From NCBI RefSeq assembly GCF_003330845.1, contig NZ_CP026121.1, positions 5,747,501-5,811,500 of the forward strand: 64,000 nucleotides of DNA. The letters run 5' to 3'. Below the pieces are notes generated by a model, which saw only the letters and a program-made list of their open reading frames with translations, had not been told where the DNA came from and ran no database searches. Made by a program: the position numbers and the translations under genes. Positions 52,690-62,730 of this stretch are shown here, piece by piece (the first letter of the stretch is position 1; the number at the start of each line of letters is the position of its first letter). Source of the stretch: Streptomyces sp. Go-475 (GTDB taxonomy: Bacteria; Actinomycetota; Actinomycetes; Streptomycetales; Streptomycetaceae).

Positions 52690-53694
52690 TCAGAGCACCT
52701 TCTTGTCGGTCGTGCCGTCGGCCGGGGCGCTGGTGGCGCCATCGCCCGGGCCGGAGACGGAATTGTCTCCCGAGTCCTCACGCGGGCCGCTGTCCGGGGG
52801 TGCTGCCGCTGGGGTGTCGGTGCCGGGGTGTGCGTCCTGGGGTGTGCCGGTGCCGGGGCGTGCCTCCTGGGCTGCGTCGGCCTCGTCCTCGTCGGCAGGT
52901 CGGCGCAGCAGGGCGATGGAGCCGGAGACGGTGGTGGCCCGCAGCTTGCCGGTGCCGGCGCCGAGGCGGCCGGTGATCTTGTGGGCGCCCCACTGGCCGT
53001 GTACCCGCAGGCCGTCGAAGGCGTTGGAGATGGCGCCGCTCGCCGTGTTGGCCTCGACCTCCGCGTCCGCCCGGTGGGGGAGCCGGATCGCGATCTCGCC
53101 CGAGACGCTGTTCAGCCGCACGTCCGTGGGGCCGTCCGGATCGAGGTCGACGATCATGGAGCCGCTGACCGAGTCGGCCCGCACGGAGGGGCCGGAGCCC
53201 TCGACCACCGTGAGATCGCCGGAGACGGACTGGAACCAGAGGTCGCCGGTCACGTCCTGGGCCTCCAGGCTGCCCGAGACGGTCTTGGCGCGGACCGGGC
53301 CGGAGAGGCCCACGAGGGTGGTGTCGCCCGTGACCCCCTTGATCGTCGACGGGCCGTCGATCCCCGAGACCACGGCTGCCGCGCCGACCACGCCGACCTC
53401 CACCCGGGTCCCGGCCGGGACGGCCAGGGAGACCACCGCGCTGCGGCGCCAGCCCTTGCGGTCCAGCCAGGTGAGGAAGCCCTTCCAGGGCAGGTCCTCG
53501 TAGGCCACCGTGAGGGTGCCGTCCTGCTGTGTCACCACCAGGGGAGGGCCTTCGATCTCCGAGATCTCCAGGCGGGCGGAACCCTCGTCCGTGCCCACCA
53601 CGTTCACCGTTCCGTTGACGAGGCGTACGTGGAGTGTGCTCACGGGCTCGTCGAAGGTGAGCTTCCTCGGTTCCGTGACGGACCACTCGGACAT
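52690..53694 (-). CDS. DUF4097-type beta-helix protein
   Basis: A 334-residue protein with repeating short beta strands (VSGSLEAQDVTGDLWFQSVSGDLTVVEGSGPSVRADSVSGSM), each turn ending with a VSG/TG motif, typical of DUF4097/adhesin-like beta-helix folds. The C-terminal 75 residues are Pro/Thr/Asp-rich and disordered (GTGTPQDAHPGTDTP). No signal peptide is visible. Such genes are often co-transcribed with PadR regulators; function unknown. GGGGAGG precedes the ATG. Confidence 0.82.
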   Translation of the reverse strand: MSEWSVTEPRKLTFDEPVSTLHVRLVNGTVNVVGTDEGSARLEISEIEGPPLVVTQQDGTLTVAYEDLPWKGFLTWLDRKGWRRSAVVSLAVPAGTRVEVGVVGAAAVVSGIDGPSTIKGVTGDTTLVGLSGPVRAKTVSGSLEAQDVTGDLWFQSVSGDLTVVEGSGPSVRADSVSGSMIVDLDPDGPTDVRLNSVSGEIAIRLPHRADAEVEANTASGAISNAFDGLRVHGQWGAHKITGRLGAGTGKLRATTVSGSIALLRRPADEDEADAAQEARPGTGTPQDAHPGTDTPAAAPPDSGPREDSGDNSVSGPGDGATSAPADGTTDKKVL

Positions 53695-53722
53695 GGTGCA
53701 GACCTCCCCGACTCGACGCGCC

Positions 53723-53753
53723 ATATCGCGTCTGTTCCAATCACGATATATCG
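53723..53753. promoter_or_regulatory. Operator-like repeats before the DUF4097-PadR operon
   Basis: ATATCG at 53723 and CGATAT at 53744 form an inverted repeat, and CGATATATCG (53744-53753) is itself palindromic. The AT-rich ATAT-type site is typical for PadR proteins, so autoregulation is likely. Confidence 0.6.
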
Positions 53754-53841
53754 CGGGCCGGGAAAGTCAAGACACCCGTTTTGGGGATGATCGAGCCGTC
53801 AAAAGTGCTCAAACACGGGTGATTCGCCCTAGCGTGTGACC

Positions 53842-54669
53842 ATGACGGAAGCCGCCTCCGCAGGTCCCGAGCCCGGGGCACTGCTGCTGTGCCGGGCGGC
53901 GCCCGGGGCCGTCGCCCCCGTCGCCCACCTGCTGCGTGAACCCATGCAGCTCACCCGGGCGGGCGACGACTGGAGCGTGCTCGTCCCCGAGGGCCGGCCC
54001 TGGCGCGACGGCGCCGAGCCCGTCGACCGTGTCGTCACCGGCTGGGCCACGGCCCTCGCCGTCGGTGCGCCCTGGCCCGTCCTCGCCCTCTGGTGGGACG
54101 CCGACCACGCGGGCTACACGCTGGCGTCCGGCTTCCGCCGCCCGGTCGGATTCGTCTGGCTCACGAGCGGTGTCCCGGCGGGGGAGGACGAGGCGATGCG
54201 GACCTTCGCCGCGCGCGTGGGCCTCGACCCCGTCCTGGACCTCCAGGCCCTCGACCAGCTCACGAAACCCGACACCGCGGCCGACGCTCGTACCCGCCTG
54301 CGCGGTCTGCTCGCGGTCCTCGCACGCGTGGGCGTCTCACTGCCTCCCGGACTGGCACCCGGCCAACCGGCCCACCGGCTCCGGGAAGCCGCCGCGCTCC
54401 AGCCGGACAGCCTCCCGGTCGAGTGGCCGGGCTGGCGGGAGGCGGTCGCCGAACGCGGCACCGTCGAGCACAGCCGCCTCGGCCCCTGGATGCCCTGGAC
54501 CGGCGGCCCCAGGGCCCGCGCCCTGGCCCTCGCGCAGGTGGCGGCGGGCGTACCGCTGGTGGCCTGGGGGCTGCGGCGGCGCAGCGGCGGCTGGCTCACG
54601 GCCGGGGCCCTGCTCCTGGCCCACGGCACGTGGGGTCTGGCCTACGGCCTCACACATCCGCGCGACTGA
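53842..54669 (+). CDS. Hypothetical protein with C-terminal membrane segment
   Basis: A 275-residue protein. The first 200 residues look soluble and globular, with WDADHAGYTLASGFRRPVGFVWLTSG; the end has hydrophobic segments (LALAQVAAGVPLVAWGL and LTAGALLLAHGTWGLAYGL). No domain recognised. TAGCGT lies exactly six bases before ATG 53842, so a leaderless start is likely. Confidence 0.72.
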   Translation: MTEAASAGPEPGALLLCRAAPGAVAPVAHLLREPMQLTRAGDDWSVLVPEGRPWRDGAEPVDRVVTGWATALAVGAPWPVLALWWDADHAGYTLASGFRRPVGFVWLTSGVPAGEDEAMRTFAARVGLDPVLDLQALDQLTKPDTAADARTRLRGLLAVLARVGVSLPPGLAPGQPAHRLREAAALQPDSLPVEWPGWREAVAERGTVEHSRLGPWMPWTGGPRARALALAQVAAGVPLVAWGLRRRSGGWLTAGALLLAHGTWGLAYGLTHPRD

Positions 54670-54711
54670 CGCCGGCGACAGCGCGGCGTCGATCCCCCGG
54701 CCGGCCGACTC

Positions 54712-54891
54712 CTACTCGTCGTCCTCGTCGTCCAGCCGCGCCAGCCACGTCGCCAGCCGCTCCACCGGCACCTCGAAGTCGGGGTTGAGATCGACGAACG
54801 TCCGCAGCTGCTCGGCCAGCCACTCGAAGGTGACCTCCTCCTCGCCGCGCCGCTTCTCCAGTTCCTCGATGCCACGGTCCGTGAAGTACAT
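54712..54891 (-). CDS. Small DUF6104-like protein
   Basis: A 59-residue acidic protein starting MYFTDRGIEELEKRRGEEEVTFEWLAEQLRTFVDLNP. It has no Cys or membrane helix. I recall near-identical short proteins in most Streptomyces genomes next to the 2-oxoglutarate dehydrogenase gene. TATCCT seven bases before the ATG again fits a leaderless mRNA. Function unknown. Confidence 0.82.
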   Translation of the reverse strand: MYFTDRGIEELEKRRGEEEVTFEWLAEQLRTFVDLNPDFEVPVERLATWLARLDDEDDE

Positions 54892-54977
54892 GCCGTCAAG
54901 GATATGTGGGCGCAAACAGCCGGGCCGCACCCCCGGATCGGGGATGCGGCCCGGTCACGCAGGACGCACGAGGGCGC

Positions 54978-57900
54978 TTACGCGTCGAACACCTCACGCA
55001 CGAGCTGCTCCTGCTCGGCCTGGTGCCGCTTCGCGGAACCCACGGCCGGGGACGAGCTGTGCGGACGCGAGATGCGGCGCAGGCGCTCGCCGGCGGGGAT
55101 GTCCGCGCCGACCGCCAGGTCGAGGTGGTCGATCAGGTTGAGCGCGATGAACGGCCAGGCACCCTGGTTCGCCGGCTCCTCCTGGGCCCACAGGTACTTC
55201 TCGGCGTTCGGGTACCTCTTGATCTCCGCCTGGAGCTCGGTACCCGGCAGCGGGTACAGGCGCTCGATGCGGATGATCGCCGTGTCCGTCACACCGCGCT
55301 TCTGACGCTCGGCCTCCAGGTCGTAGTAGACCTTGCCGGCGCAGAAGACGACCTTCCTGACCGCGGCCGGGTCGACCGACGCGTCGCCGATGACCGGCTG
55401 GAACTGCCCGGTCGTGAACTCCTCCGCCTTCGACGCCGCCGCCTTCAGGCGCAGCATCGACTTCGGCGTGAAGACCACCAGCGGCTTGTGGTGCGGGTTG
55501 TGCACCTGCCACCGCAGGAGGTGGAAGTAGTTCGACGGCGACGTCGGCATGGCGACCGTCATGTTGTTCTGGGCGCAGAGCTGCAGGAACCGCTCCGGGC
55601 GGGCCGAGGAGTGGTCCGGGCCCTGGCCCTCGTAGCCGTGCGGCAGGAGCAGGACGACGCCGGACGTCTGGGCCCACTTCTGCTCGGCCGACGAGATGAA
55701 CTCGTCCACGACCGTCTGCGCGCCGTTGACGAAGTCGCCGAACTGCGCCTCCCACATCACGAGCGCGTTCGGGCGGGCCAGCGAGTAGCCGTACTCGAAG
55801 CCCATCGCCGCGTACTCGGAGAGGAGGGAGTTGTAGACGTTGAGCCGCGCCTGGTCCTCGGAGAGGTACTGCAGCGGCGTGTACTCGTCGCCCGTGGTGC
55901 GGTCGATGATGACCGCGTGGCGCTGGCCGAACGTACCGCGCTGCGAGTCCTGGCCGGCCAGGCGGACCGGGACGCCCTCCAGCAGGAGGGAGCCGATCGC
56001 GAGGGTCTCGCCCATGCCCCAGTCGATCGTGCCGTCCTCGACCATCGCCGCCCGGCGCTGCAGCTGCGGCAGCAGACGCGGGTGGACGGTGATGTGGTCG
56101 GGGATGTTGACCTGGGACTCGGCGATCCGCTTGACGACCTCCGAGGTCACCGCGGTGTTCACGGCGACCGGGAACTCGGCCTGCGGGTCGGAGGGCTCCA
56201 CGGCGGACGGCTGCGAGGTGGCCTCGCGGACCTCCGTGAAGACCTTCTCCAGCTGGCCCTGGTAGTCCTGGAGCGCCTGCTCGGCCTCTTCCAGGGTGAT
56301 GTCGCCGCGACCGATGAGGGACTCGGTGTACAGCTTGCGCACCGAGCGCTTCTTGTCGATCAGGTCGTACATCAGCGGCTGGGTGAAGGCCGGGTTGTCC
56401 GACTCGTTGTGACCGCGGCGGCGGTAGCAGATGAGGTCGATCACCACGTCCTTGTTGAACGCCTGGCGGAACTCGAAGGCGAGCCGCGCCACGCGGACGA
56501 CGGCCTCGGGGTCGTCGCCGTTCACGTGGAAGATCGGGGCCTCGATCATGCGGGCCACGTCCGTCGCGTACATGGAGGAGCGCGAGGACTCGGGGGCCGC
56601 GGTGAAGCCGACCTGGTTGTTGATGACGATGTGGACCGTGCCGCCGGTGCGGTAGCCGCGCAGCTGCGACATGTTCAGGGTCTCGGCCACCACGCCCTGG
56701 CCCGCGAAGGCCGCGTCGCCGTGGATCGCCACCGGCAGGACCGTGAAGTCCGTGCCGCCCTTGTTGATGATGTCCTGCTTGGCGCGCGAGACGCCCTCCA
56801 GGACCGGGTCCACCGCCTCCAGGTGCGACGGGTTCGCGACCAGGGAGACCTTGATCTGCTCACCGTCGAGGCCCGTGAAGGTGCCCTCGGCGCCCAGGTG
56901 GTACTTCACGTCACCGGAGCCGTGCATCGACTTCGGGTCGAGGTTGCCCTCGAACTCGCGGAAGATCTGGGCGTACGACTTGCCGACGATGTTGGCGAGG
57001 ACGTTCAGGCGGCCGCGGTGGGCCATGCCGATGACGACCTCGTCCAGGCGCGACTCGGCAGCGGAGTCGAGCACCGCGTCGAGCAGCGGGATGACGGACT
57101 CGCCGCCCTCCAGGGAGAAGCGCTTCTGGCCGACGTACTTCGTCTGCAGGAACGTCTCGAACGCCTCGGCCGCGTTCAGCCGGCGCAGGATGCGCAGCTG
57201 CTCCTCGCGCTCCGGCTTGGAGTGCGGGCGCTCCACGCGGTCCTGGATCCACTTGCGCTGCTTGGGGTCCTGGATGTGCATGAACTCGATGCCGGTGGTG
57301 CGGCAGTACGAGTCGCGCAGGACGCCGAGGATGTCGCGCAGCTTCATCATCGACTTGCCGGCGAAACCGCCGACGGCGAACTCGCGCTCCAGGTCCCACA
57401 GGGTGAGGCCGTGCTCGGTGATGTCCAGGTCGGGGTGCTTGCGCTGCTGGTACTCCAGCGGGTCCGTGTCGGCCATGACGTGGCCGCGGACCCGGTAGGA
57501 GTGGATCAGCTCGAAGACGCGGGCGGCCTTGGTGACGTCGTCGTCGTGGCTGGCGTCGATGTCCTTGAGCCAGCGGACCGGCTCGTAGGGGATGCGCAGC
57601 GCCTCGAAGATGTCGTCGTAGAAGCCGTTCTCGCCGAGCAGCAGGTTGGCGACCTGGCGGAGGAACTCGCCGGAGGCGGCGCCCTGGATGACCCGGTGGT
57701 CGTAGGTCGACGTGAGCGTCATGACCTTCGAGATGCCGAGCTTGTTCAGGGTGTCCTGGCTGGTGCCCTGGAACTCCGCCGGGTAGTCCATGGAGCCGAC
57801 GCCCATGATCACGGACTGGCCGGGCATCAGGCGCGGCACCGAGTGGACGGTGCCGAGGCCGCCGGGGTTGGTCAGGGAGACCGTGACCCCGGTGAAGTCG

Positions 57901-58796
57901 TCCATCGTCAGCTTGCCGTCGCGGGCGCGGCGGACGATGTCCTCGTAGGCCTGCCAGAACTCGAAGAAGTTCAGCGTCTCGGCCTTCTTGATCGCCGCGA
58001 CGACGAGCTGGCGGTCGCCGTTCGGCTTGACCAGGTCGATGGCGAGACCGAGGTTGACGTGGTCCGGCTTGACCAGGGTCGGCTTGCCGTCGACCTTCGC
58101 GAACGAGTAGTTCATCGCCGGCATGGCCTTGATCGCCTGGACCATGGCGTAGCCGATGAGGTGCGTGAAGGAGATCTTCCCGCCGCGCGCCCGCTTGAGG
58201 TGGTTGTTGATGACGATGCGGTTGTCGAACAGCAGCTTCACCGGGACCGCGCGCACGGACGTGGCCGTGGGCAGCTCCAGGGAGGCGTCCATGTTCTTCG
58301 CGACCGCGGCGGCGGGGCCGCGCAGCACGACCTGCTCGGGGCCCGAGGGGGCCTCGGCGGCGGGCTCGGCCTTCTTCGCGGGAGCGGCCGGCTTCGCGGG
58401 GGCCGGGGCGGCCTTCGCGGGAGCGGCGGCCTGGGCCGGGGCCTGCGCGGCGGGCTTCGCCTGGGCCGGAGCCGGGGCCTGCGCGGCGGCGGGCTTCTCG
58501 GCGGCGGGCTTCTCGGCCGCCGGGGCGGGGGCCTGGGCGGGAGCGGCCTGCGCGGTGGTGGTGCCCGCGGCCCCCGCGGCCGCGGTACCCGCCGGAGCCG
58601 GCGCGCCAGCGGCGCCCGGCTTGTAGTCGGCGAAGAAGTCCCACCAGGCTCGGTCTACCGAATTCGGGTCCTGGAGGTACTGCTGATAGATCTCGTCGAC
58701 GAGCCACTCGTTGGCACCGAACGACGCGGCGGGGTTCTTGCCCGCTTGGTCGGTCTCGGTCGAGATGCTCGAGTTACTGGGGGACTGTGGCGACAC
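54978..58796 (-). CDS. kgd: Multifunctional 2-oxoglutarate decarboxylase/dehydrogenase E1 with E2-like domain
   Basis: A 1272-residue fusion enzyme of the TCA cycle, peculiar to actinobacteria. Order: an N-terminal peptide ([19 protein letters not shown], residues about 20-50), an Ala/Pro-rich linker (about 55-125), an E2-like acyltransferase domain with [13 protein letters not shown] (residues about 340-355), then the thiamine-diphosphate E1 domain with [19 protein letters not shown] and [23 protein letters not shown] 58796 ([12 protein letters not shown]) gives the family length; longer frames exist upstream. In corynebacteria the FHA protein OdhI/GarA inhibits it through phospho-signals. 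Confidence 0.94.
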   Translation of the reverse strand: MSPQSPSNSSISTETDQAGKNPAASFGANEWLVDEIYQQYLQDPNSVDRAWWDFFADYKPGAAGAPAPAGTAAAGAAGTTTAQAAPAQAPAPAAEKPAAEKPAAAQAPAPAQAKPAAQAPAQAAAPAKAAPAPAKPAAPAKKAEPAAEAPSGPEQVVLRGPAAAVAKNMDASLELPTATSVRAVPVKLLFDNRIVINNHLKRARGGKISFTHLIGYAMVQAIKAMPAMNYSFAKVDGKPTLVKPDHVNLGLAIDLVKPNGDRQLVVAAIKKAETLNFFEFWQAYEDIVRRARDGKLTMDDFTGVTVSLTNPGGLGTVHSVPRLMPGQSVIMGVGSMDYPAEFQGTSQDTLNKLGISKVMTLTSTYDHRVIQGAASGEFLRQVANLLLGENGFYDDIFEALRIPYEPVRWLKDIDASHDDDVTKAARVFELIHSYRVRGHVMADTDPLEYQQRKHPDLDITEHGLTLWDLEREFAVGGFAGKSMMKLRDILGVLRDSYCRTTGIEFMHIQDPKQRKWIQDRVERPHSKPEREEQLRILRRLNAAEAFETFLQTKYVGQKRFSLEGGESVIPLLDAVLDSAAESRLDEVVIGMAHRGRLNVLANIVGKSYAQIFREFEGNLDPKSMHGSGDVKYHLGAEGTFTGLDGEQIKVSLVANPSHLEAVDPVLEGVSRAKQDIINKGGTDFTVLPVAIHGDAAFAGQGVVAETLNMSQLRGYRTGGTVHIVINNQVGFTAAPESSRSSMYATDVARMIEAPIFHVNGDDPEAVVRVARLAFEFRQAFNKDVVIDLICYRRRGHNESDNPAFTQPLMYDLIDKKRSVRKLYTESLIGRGDITLEEAEQALQDYQGQLEKVFTEVREATSQPSAVEPSDPQAEFPVAVNTAVTSEVVKRIAESQVNIPDHITVHPRLLPQLQRRAAMVEDGTIDWGMGETLAIGSLLLEGVPVRLAGQDSQRGTFGQRHAVIIDRTTGDEYTPLQYLSEDQARLNVYNSLLSEYAAMGFEYGYSLARPNALVMWEAQFGDFVNGAQTVVDEFISSAEQKWAQTSGVVLLLPHGYEGQGPDHSSARPERFLQLCAQNNMTVAMPTSPSNYFHLLRWQVHNPHHKPLVVFTPKSMLRLKAAASKAEEFTTGQFQPVIGDASVDPAAVRKVVFCAGKVYYDLEAERQKRGVTDTAIIRIERLYPLPGTELQAEIKRYPNAEKYLWAQEEPANQGAWPFIALNLIDHLDLAVGADIPAGERLRRISRPHSSSPAVGSAKRHQAEQEQLVREVFDA

Positions 58797-59077
58797 GGCG
58801 GCAACCGCCCTCTTCCGCTTCACAAGATGATGGACAGCGGGAATCAAGGCTACGCCTCCCGGGCCGGGAAGGTCAGGTCGGGCCCGTTCAACGTCGTGTA
58901 AGTCACATCTCAGACTGCGTTTCGGGCCTTGAAATGGCGGGAAACAAGCGTAGTTCCGCTTAAGGAGGGAAGGGCGGGGCAAGGCCCCGGGCGCCGATGG
59001 CGCGGGCCTGTGCCTGATCACACGTGTCCGTCAGCGCGGACGCCGGTGGATCTTGTGGCTCCGCTTCGAACTTTACG

Positions 59078-60190
59078 TCAACTTGGCACGGATGGCTCTC
59101 CTGGAAGAGTGACAAGAATCCGGCAACCCCGCTCGGATTCGGCCACTCCGATCCGCCCGCCGTGCAGATCCACCGCCCAGCGGGCGATCGCCAGGCCGAG
59201 GCCCGTGCCGCCGTCGCTGCCCGGCCCCTGCGGCCGTTTGGCGCTGCCCCGGTTGAACCGCTCGAAGACGCGGTGCCACTCCGACTTCGGAATGCCGGGG
59301 CCCTCGTCCAGGACCTCCAGCTCCAGCGACTCCGGCAGCGCGCCGCGCCGCGCCTTGACCGTCACCCGGCCGTGCGGCGGGCTGTGCTTGACCGCGTTGT
59401 CGATGAGATTGGCGACGACCTGGTGGATGCGCTCCGGGTCGGCGTGCGCGGTCAACTCCGGCGGGTGGACGTCGAGGTGCAGATGGACGTCCGTGCGCGT
59501 GTGACTGCCCGAGCCGGTGGCGATGCCCGCGCGCACGGAGGCGACCATGTTGGCCTCCTTCAGCACACCGGACAGGTACGGCCACACCTCGAACCGCCGC
59601 TTCTTCAGCGGGACGACGCCGTTGTCCAGGCGGGACAGATCCAGCAGCGTCTCCACCAGCCGGCCGAGGCGCTCGGTCTGCTTCAGGGCCGTGCGCATCG
59701 TCTCCGGGTCGGCCTGCGTGACGCCGTCGACGATGTTCTCCAGCACCGCGCGCAGACCCGCGATGGGCGTGCGCAGCTCGTGCGAGACGTTCGCCACCAG
59801 CTCCTTGCGCTGGCGGTCCTGGGCCTCCAGCTCGTCGGCCATGGCGTTGATCGTCACGGCCAGGTCGCCCAGTTCGTCACGGCGGTTCTCCCGCACCCGG
59901 CGGGTGTAGTCGCCCTGCGAGATGGACCGGGCCACGGCCGTCATCTCGTCCAGCGGGGCGGTGAGCGAATGGGCCACGAACTGCGTAATGAGAAGCGTGG
60001 CGATCATCGAGAAGACCGTGATGAAGCGCAGCTCCGTCTTCGTGTGCACCGCGATCACCGACAGACCGGTGGTGATCAGCACCGAGATGACGACCAGCGC
60101 GCCCAGCTTGGTCTTGATCGAGAACGGGCTCACCCCGCCCCAGGGTTCCGGCTCCCCGGGGTTTCTCCGTGCGGCCGGCCCGCCGCTCAT
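59078..60190 (-). CDS. Sensor histidine kinase of an OmpR-type pair
   Basis: A 370-residue kinase. Two membrane helices (residues about 28-47 and 55-78) with almost no loop between them, so it probably senses within the membrane. They are followed by HAMP (about 80-130), phospho-His in VSHELRTPIAGLRAVLENIVDG, and an ATPase domain with NLIDNAVKHSPP and DEGPGIP. It overlaps the response-regulator gene by ATGA. Corresponds by position to the S. coelicolor pair SCO5282/5283. Confidence 0.92.
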   Translation of the reverse strand: MSGGPAARRNPGEPEPWGGVSPFSIKTKLGALVVISVLITTGLSVIAVHTKTELRFITVFSMIATLLITQFVAHSLTAPLDEMTAVARSISQGDYTRRVRENRRDELGDLAVTINAMADELEAQDRQRKELVANVSHELRTPIAGLRAVLENIVDGVTQADPETMRTALKQTERLGRLVETLLDLSRLDNGVVPLKKRRFEVWPYLSGVLKEANMVASVRAGIATGSGSHTRTDVHLHLDVHPPELTAHADPERIHQVVANLIDNAVKHSPPHGRVTVKARRGALPESLELEVLDEGPGIPKSEWHRVFERFNRGSAKRPQGPGSDGGTGLGLAIARWAVDLHGGRIGVAESERGCRILVTLPGEPSVPS

Positions 60191-60927
60191 GGCGTCGGGG
60201 TCTCCAGGGCGTAACCGACGCCGTGCACCGTACGGATCCGCTCGGCGCCGATCTTCCGGCGCAGCGCCTTGATGTGGCTGTCGACCGTGCGGGTGCCGGA
60301 GGCGTCCGCCCAGTCCCAGACCTCGGCGAGCAACTGCTCGCGGGAGAGGACCGCGCGCGGGGTGTTGGCCAGGCAGACCAGGAGGTCGAACTCGGTGGGC
60401 GTGAGGTGAACATCCTCACTCCGCACCCGCACCCGGCGCTGCGCGTGGTCGATCTCCAGTTCGCCCAGGCGCAGGATGCCGCTGCGCGGCGTCGCGGCGG
60501 CCAGCGCGGCCCGCTCCACGCGGCGCAGCAGCACGTGCACGCGCGCCGCCAACTCCCGCATCGAGAAGGGCTTCGTCATGTAGTCGTCGGCGCCGACGCC
60601 GAGCCCGACCAGCATGTCGGTCTCGTCGTCGCGCGCGGTGAGCATCAGCACCGGCACCGGCCGGGCGGCCTGCACGCGCCGGCAGACCTCCAGACCGTCG
60701 AAGCCGGGCAGCATGATGTCGAGGATCAGCAGGTCGGGCTGCCAGGCCTCGGCCGTGTCGACGGCGGCCGGACCGTCACCCGCTGTTTGCACGAGGAATC
60801 CCTCGGCTCGCAGGCGGGTCGCGATGGCGTCCACGATCGTGGCGTCGTCCTCGACGACGAGAACCCGGCGCTGTGCGCCCGGAGTAGCCGTCGCCGAACC
60901 GTTGTGGGAGGTGTGTGTCTGCTCCAT
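60187..60927 (-). CDS. OmpR-family response regulator
   Basis: A 246-residue regulator. Receiver domain (residues about 20-135) with acidic VVEDD, the phospho-Asp in LLILDIMLPG, LTA and KPF. DNA-binding winged helix (about 150-240) with LTPTEFDLLVCLANTPRAVLSREQLLAEVW and RTVHGVGYALE. First gene of the two-gene operon; the promoter lies in 60928-61062. Confidence 0.93.
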   Translation of the reverse strand: MEQTHTSHNGSATATPGAQRRVLVVEDDATIVDAIATRLRAEGFLVQTAGDGPAAVDTAEAWQPDLLILDIMLPGFDGLEVCRRVQAARPVPVLMLTARDDETDMLVGLGVGADDYMTKPFSMRELAARVHVLLRRVERAALAAATPRSGILRLGELEIDHAQRRVRVRSEDVHLTPTEFDLLVCLANTPRAVLSREQLLAEVWDWADASGTRTVDSHIKALRRKIGAERIRTVHGVGYALETPTP

Positions 60928-61062
60928 CGCCCGCCCCTGGGGTGTGCTTTCCGGAATCAGTGGGGTGATTCCTCATGACTGGCTATGCCTGCGCATGGTT
61001 GCGATTGACGCTTGAATGATCGGCGTCAGAGGAGCAGCGTACGGGGAGTCAGCACACCTTTG

Positions 61063-61743
61063 CTATCCAGGGCTGATGGCGAGGTGCACGACGTCCGGAA
61101 CGCCCCGGGCAACCGGGATCTCTTCGGTACGCACCTGTTGGAACCCGGCATTCCGCAAGGTTTCTTCGAATTCCGGAGACGGCTGGGCGGACCAGACGGC
61201 GAGTACCCCGCCGGGCTTCAACACCCGTGCGCAGGCGGCCAGTCCGGCTTTGCCGTAGAGATCTGCGTTGCCTTCCGTCACGGTCCAGTCGGGGCCGTTG
61301 TCGATGTCGAGGCACAGCGCGTCGTACGTGGCGGATGTCTCATTGACGTATGCGACGAGATCGGCTTCGACGATTTCCGTGCGGGGGTCGGCGAGGGCCT
61401 CTGCGGAGATCGTGGAGAGCGGGCCGTCGCGGTGCCATTCGACGATCGCGGGCTCGCGTTCCACCACCGCGATCCGCCCCCAGCGCGGGTCCGCCGCCGC
61501 GTGCGCGAGGGAGAAGCCGACGCCGAGTCCGCCGATCAGCAGGTCGGGGCGGGTGCGGCCGGGCAGGGCGTCCAGTGCCGCGTCGACCAGCCGCCGCTCG
61601 GAGCGGCCGTCGGAGGTGTCCATCAGGAAGCAGCCGTTCGCGATGATCTCCAGCCGGCCACCGGGCCGGCGCCGCAGCACGACTTCGCCGTGCGGGCCCT
61701 CGCGACGGTCCAGGACATCGGGAAGGTCGTTCGGGATGGGCAT
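61063..61743 (-). CDS. Spermidine-synthase-like SAM/dcSAM-binding protein
   Basis: A 226-residue protein with the Rossmann fold of spermidine synthase: LLIGGLGVGFSLAHAAAD is the nucleotide-binding loop and VVEREPAIVEWHRDG the acidic strand; YDALCLDIDNGPDW is at the active-site position. Without the N-terminal beta domain of true spermidine synthases its reaction is open. ATG 61743. Confidence 0.8.
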   Translation of the reverse strand: MPIPNDLPDVLDRREGPHGEVVLRRRPGGRLEIIANGCFLMDTSDGRSERRLVDAALDALPGRTRPDLLIGGLGVGFSLAHAAADPRWGRIAVVEREPAIVEWHRDGPLSTISAEALADPRTEIVEADLVAYVNETSATYDALCLDIDNGPDWTVTEGNADLYGKAGLAACARVLKPGGVLAVWSAQPSPEFEETLRNAGFQQVRTEEIPVARGVPDVVHLAISPG

Positions 61744-61911
61744 GGGAACATCCTGGCAGGGGGCGGAGTTCGCACGCCGGGAATTTCCACGCGGCCGGCG
61801 GCGGACGCGGGACAGGGCTGTCGGGTTGCTGTGAATCGGCTCTCGCGTGGCCCGGGTCACAGACAGTGGGGCGGTCGGGCACGAAGGCTGTACGGGACGG
61901 AAGGAGCGCCC

Positions 61912-62718
61912 GTGGTGGAACGCGCCGCGCCGCCCGGCGAGGAGGTCGCACCCCCGCCGGCGGACGCGCCCGGGTGCGACACGTCGGTCCTGCTGGACGG
62001 GGTGCCGCGGCAGCGGGCACGCCAGACCGCGGTCCCGGCGGTGCCGGACTCCCCGCCCCCGGGAACGCCCGGGGCCGGACTCCGGGCGCTGCGGCCCTGG
62101 CGGCTGCTGCCCACCCCCACGGGCACGCCGTTCACCTGCGCGTACGCGGCCCTGCTCGGTGTCACCTCGCTGATCGCCGCGCACGCCGACCCGGCCCTGG
62201 TGCACGCCCTGCTCCAGGGCTCCAGCACGGACGTGGCGCACCTGGTGCGGACGCCGGAGCTGGTGCTGGTGGGCAGCGCGCTGTGGGTCGCGGGCGGGGT
62301 GGCCTCGCCGTTCGCCGTCGCGTTCCTGCTGGTGCTGACCGCGCTGGAACGGCGGATCGGCGGCCTGCGCACGGCCGGTGTCTTCCTGCTCGGACACGTC
62401 CTCGCCACCCTGGCGACCGAGGTGCCGGTGGGACTCGCCGTCCTGGCCGGACAGCTCCCCGACAGCTCCCTGCACCGCCTCGACTACGGCATCAGCTTCG
62501 GCGTCGCGGCCGGCACCGGTGCCCTGGCCGGGCTGCTGCCGCTCTGGCTGCGCGTGCCGCTGCTGGCCGGCTTCGCCGGGATGCTGCTCCAGGACCTGCT
62601 CGCCTTCACCGACCCGATGACGAACTGGGGGCACCTGATCGCCCTGGCCATCGGTGTCGCGACCTGGCCGCTGGTCCGCCGGTGGTACGCGACGCGCCTG
62701 GCCCGGGCGGGACGCTGA
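61912..62718 (+). CDS. Rhomboid-like integral membrane protein
   Basis: A 268-residue protein: a Pro-rich cytoplasmic N-terminus (residues 1-60), then six helices. HVLATLATEVPVGLAVL and the pattern DYGISFGVAAGTGALAGLLPL recall rhomboid folds, but a catalytic Ser in GxSG is not seen, so it may be an inactive relative. GTG 61912 follows GGAAGGAG. Function unknown. Confidence 0.72.
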   Translation: MVERAAPPGEEVAPPPADAPGCDTSVLLDGVPRQRARQTAVPAVPDSPPPGTPGAGLRALRPWRLLPTPTGTPFTCAYAALLGVTSLIAAHADPALVHALLQGSSTDVAHLVRTPELVLVGSALWVAGGVASPFAVAFLLVLTALERRIGGLRTAGVFLLGHVLATLATEVPVGLAVLAGQLPDSSLHRLDYGISFGVAAGTGALAGLLPLWLRVPLLAGFAGMLLQDLLAFTDPMTNWGHLIALAIGVATWPLVRRWYATRLARAGR

Positions 62719-62730
62719 GCGCGGGTCGGT

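Noticed and set aside
54906..58901. A 1331-codon open frame on the plus strand
   Set aside because: It is the mirror of the kgd gene. The translation is low-complexity (Leu/Val/Arg/His/Asp-rich) with no domain, while the minus strand encodes a full-length conserved enzyme.
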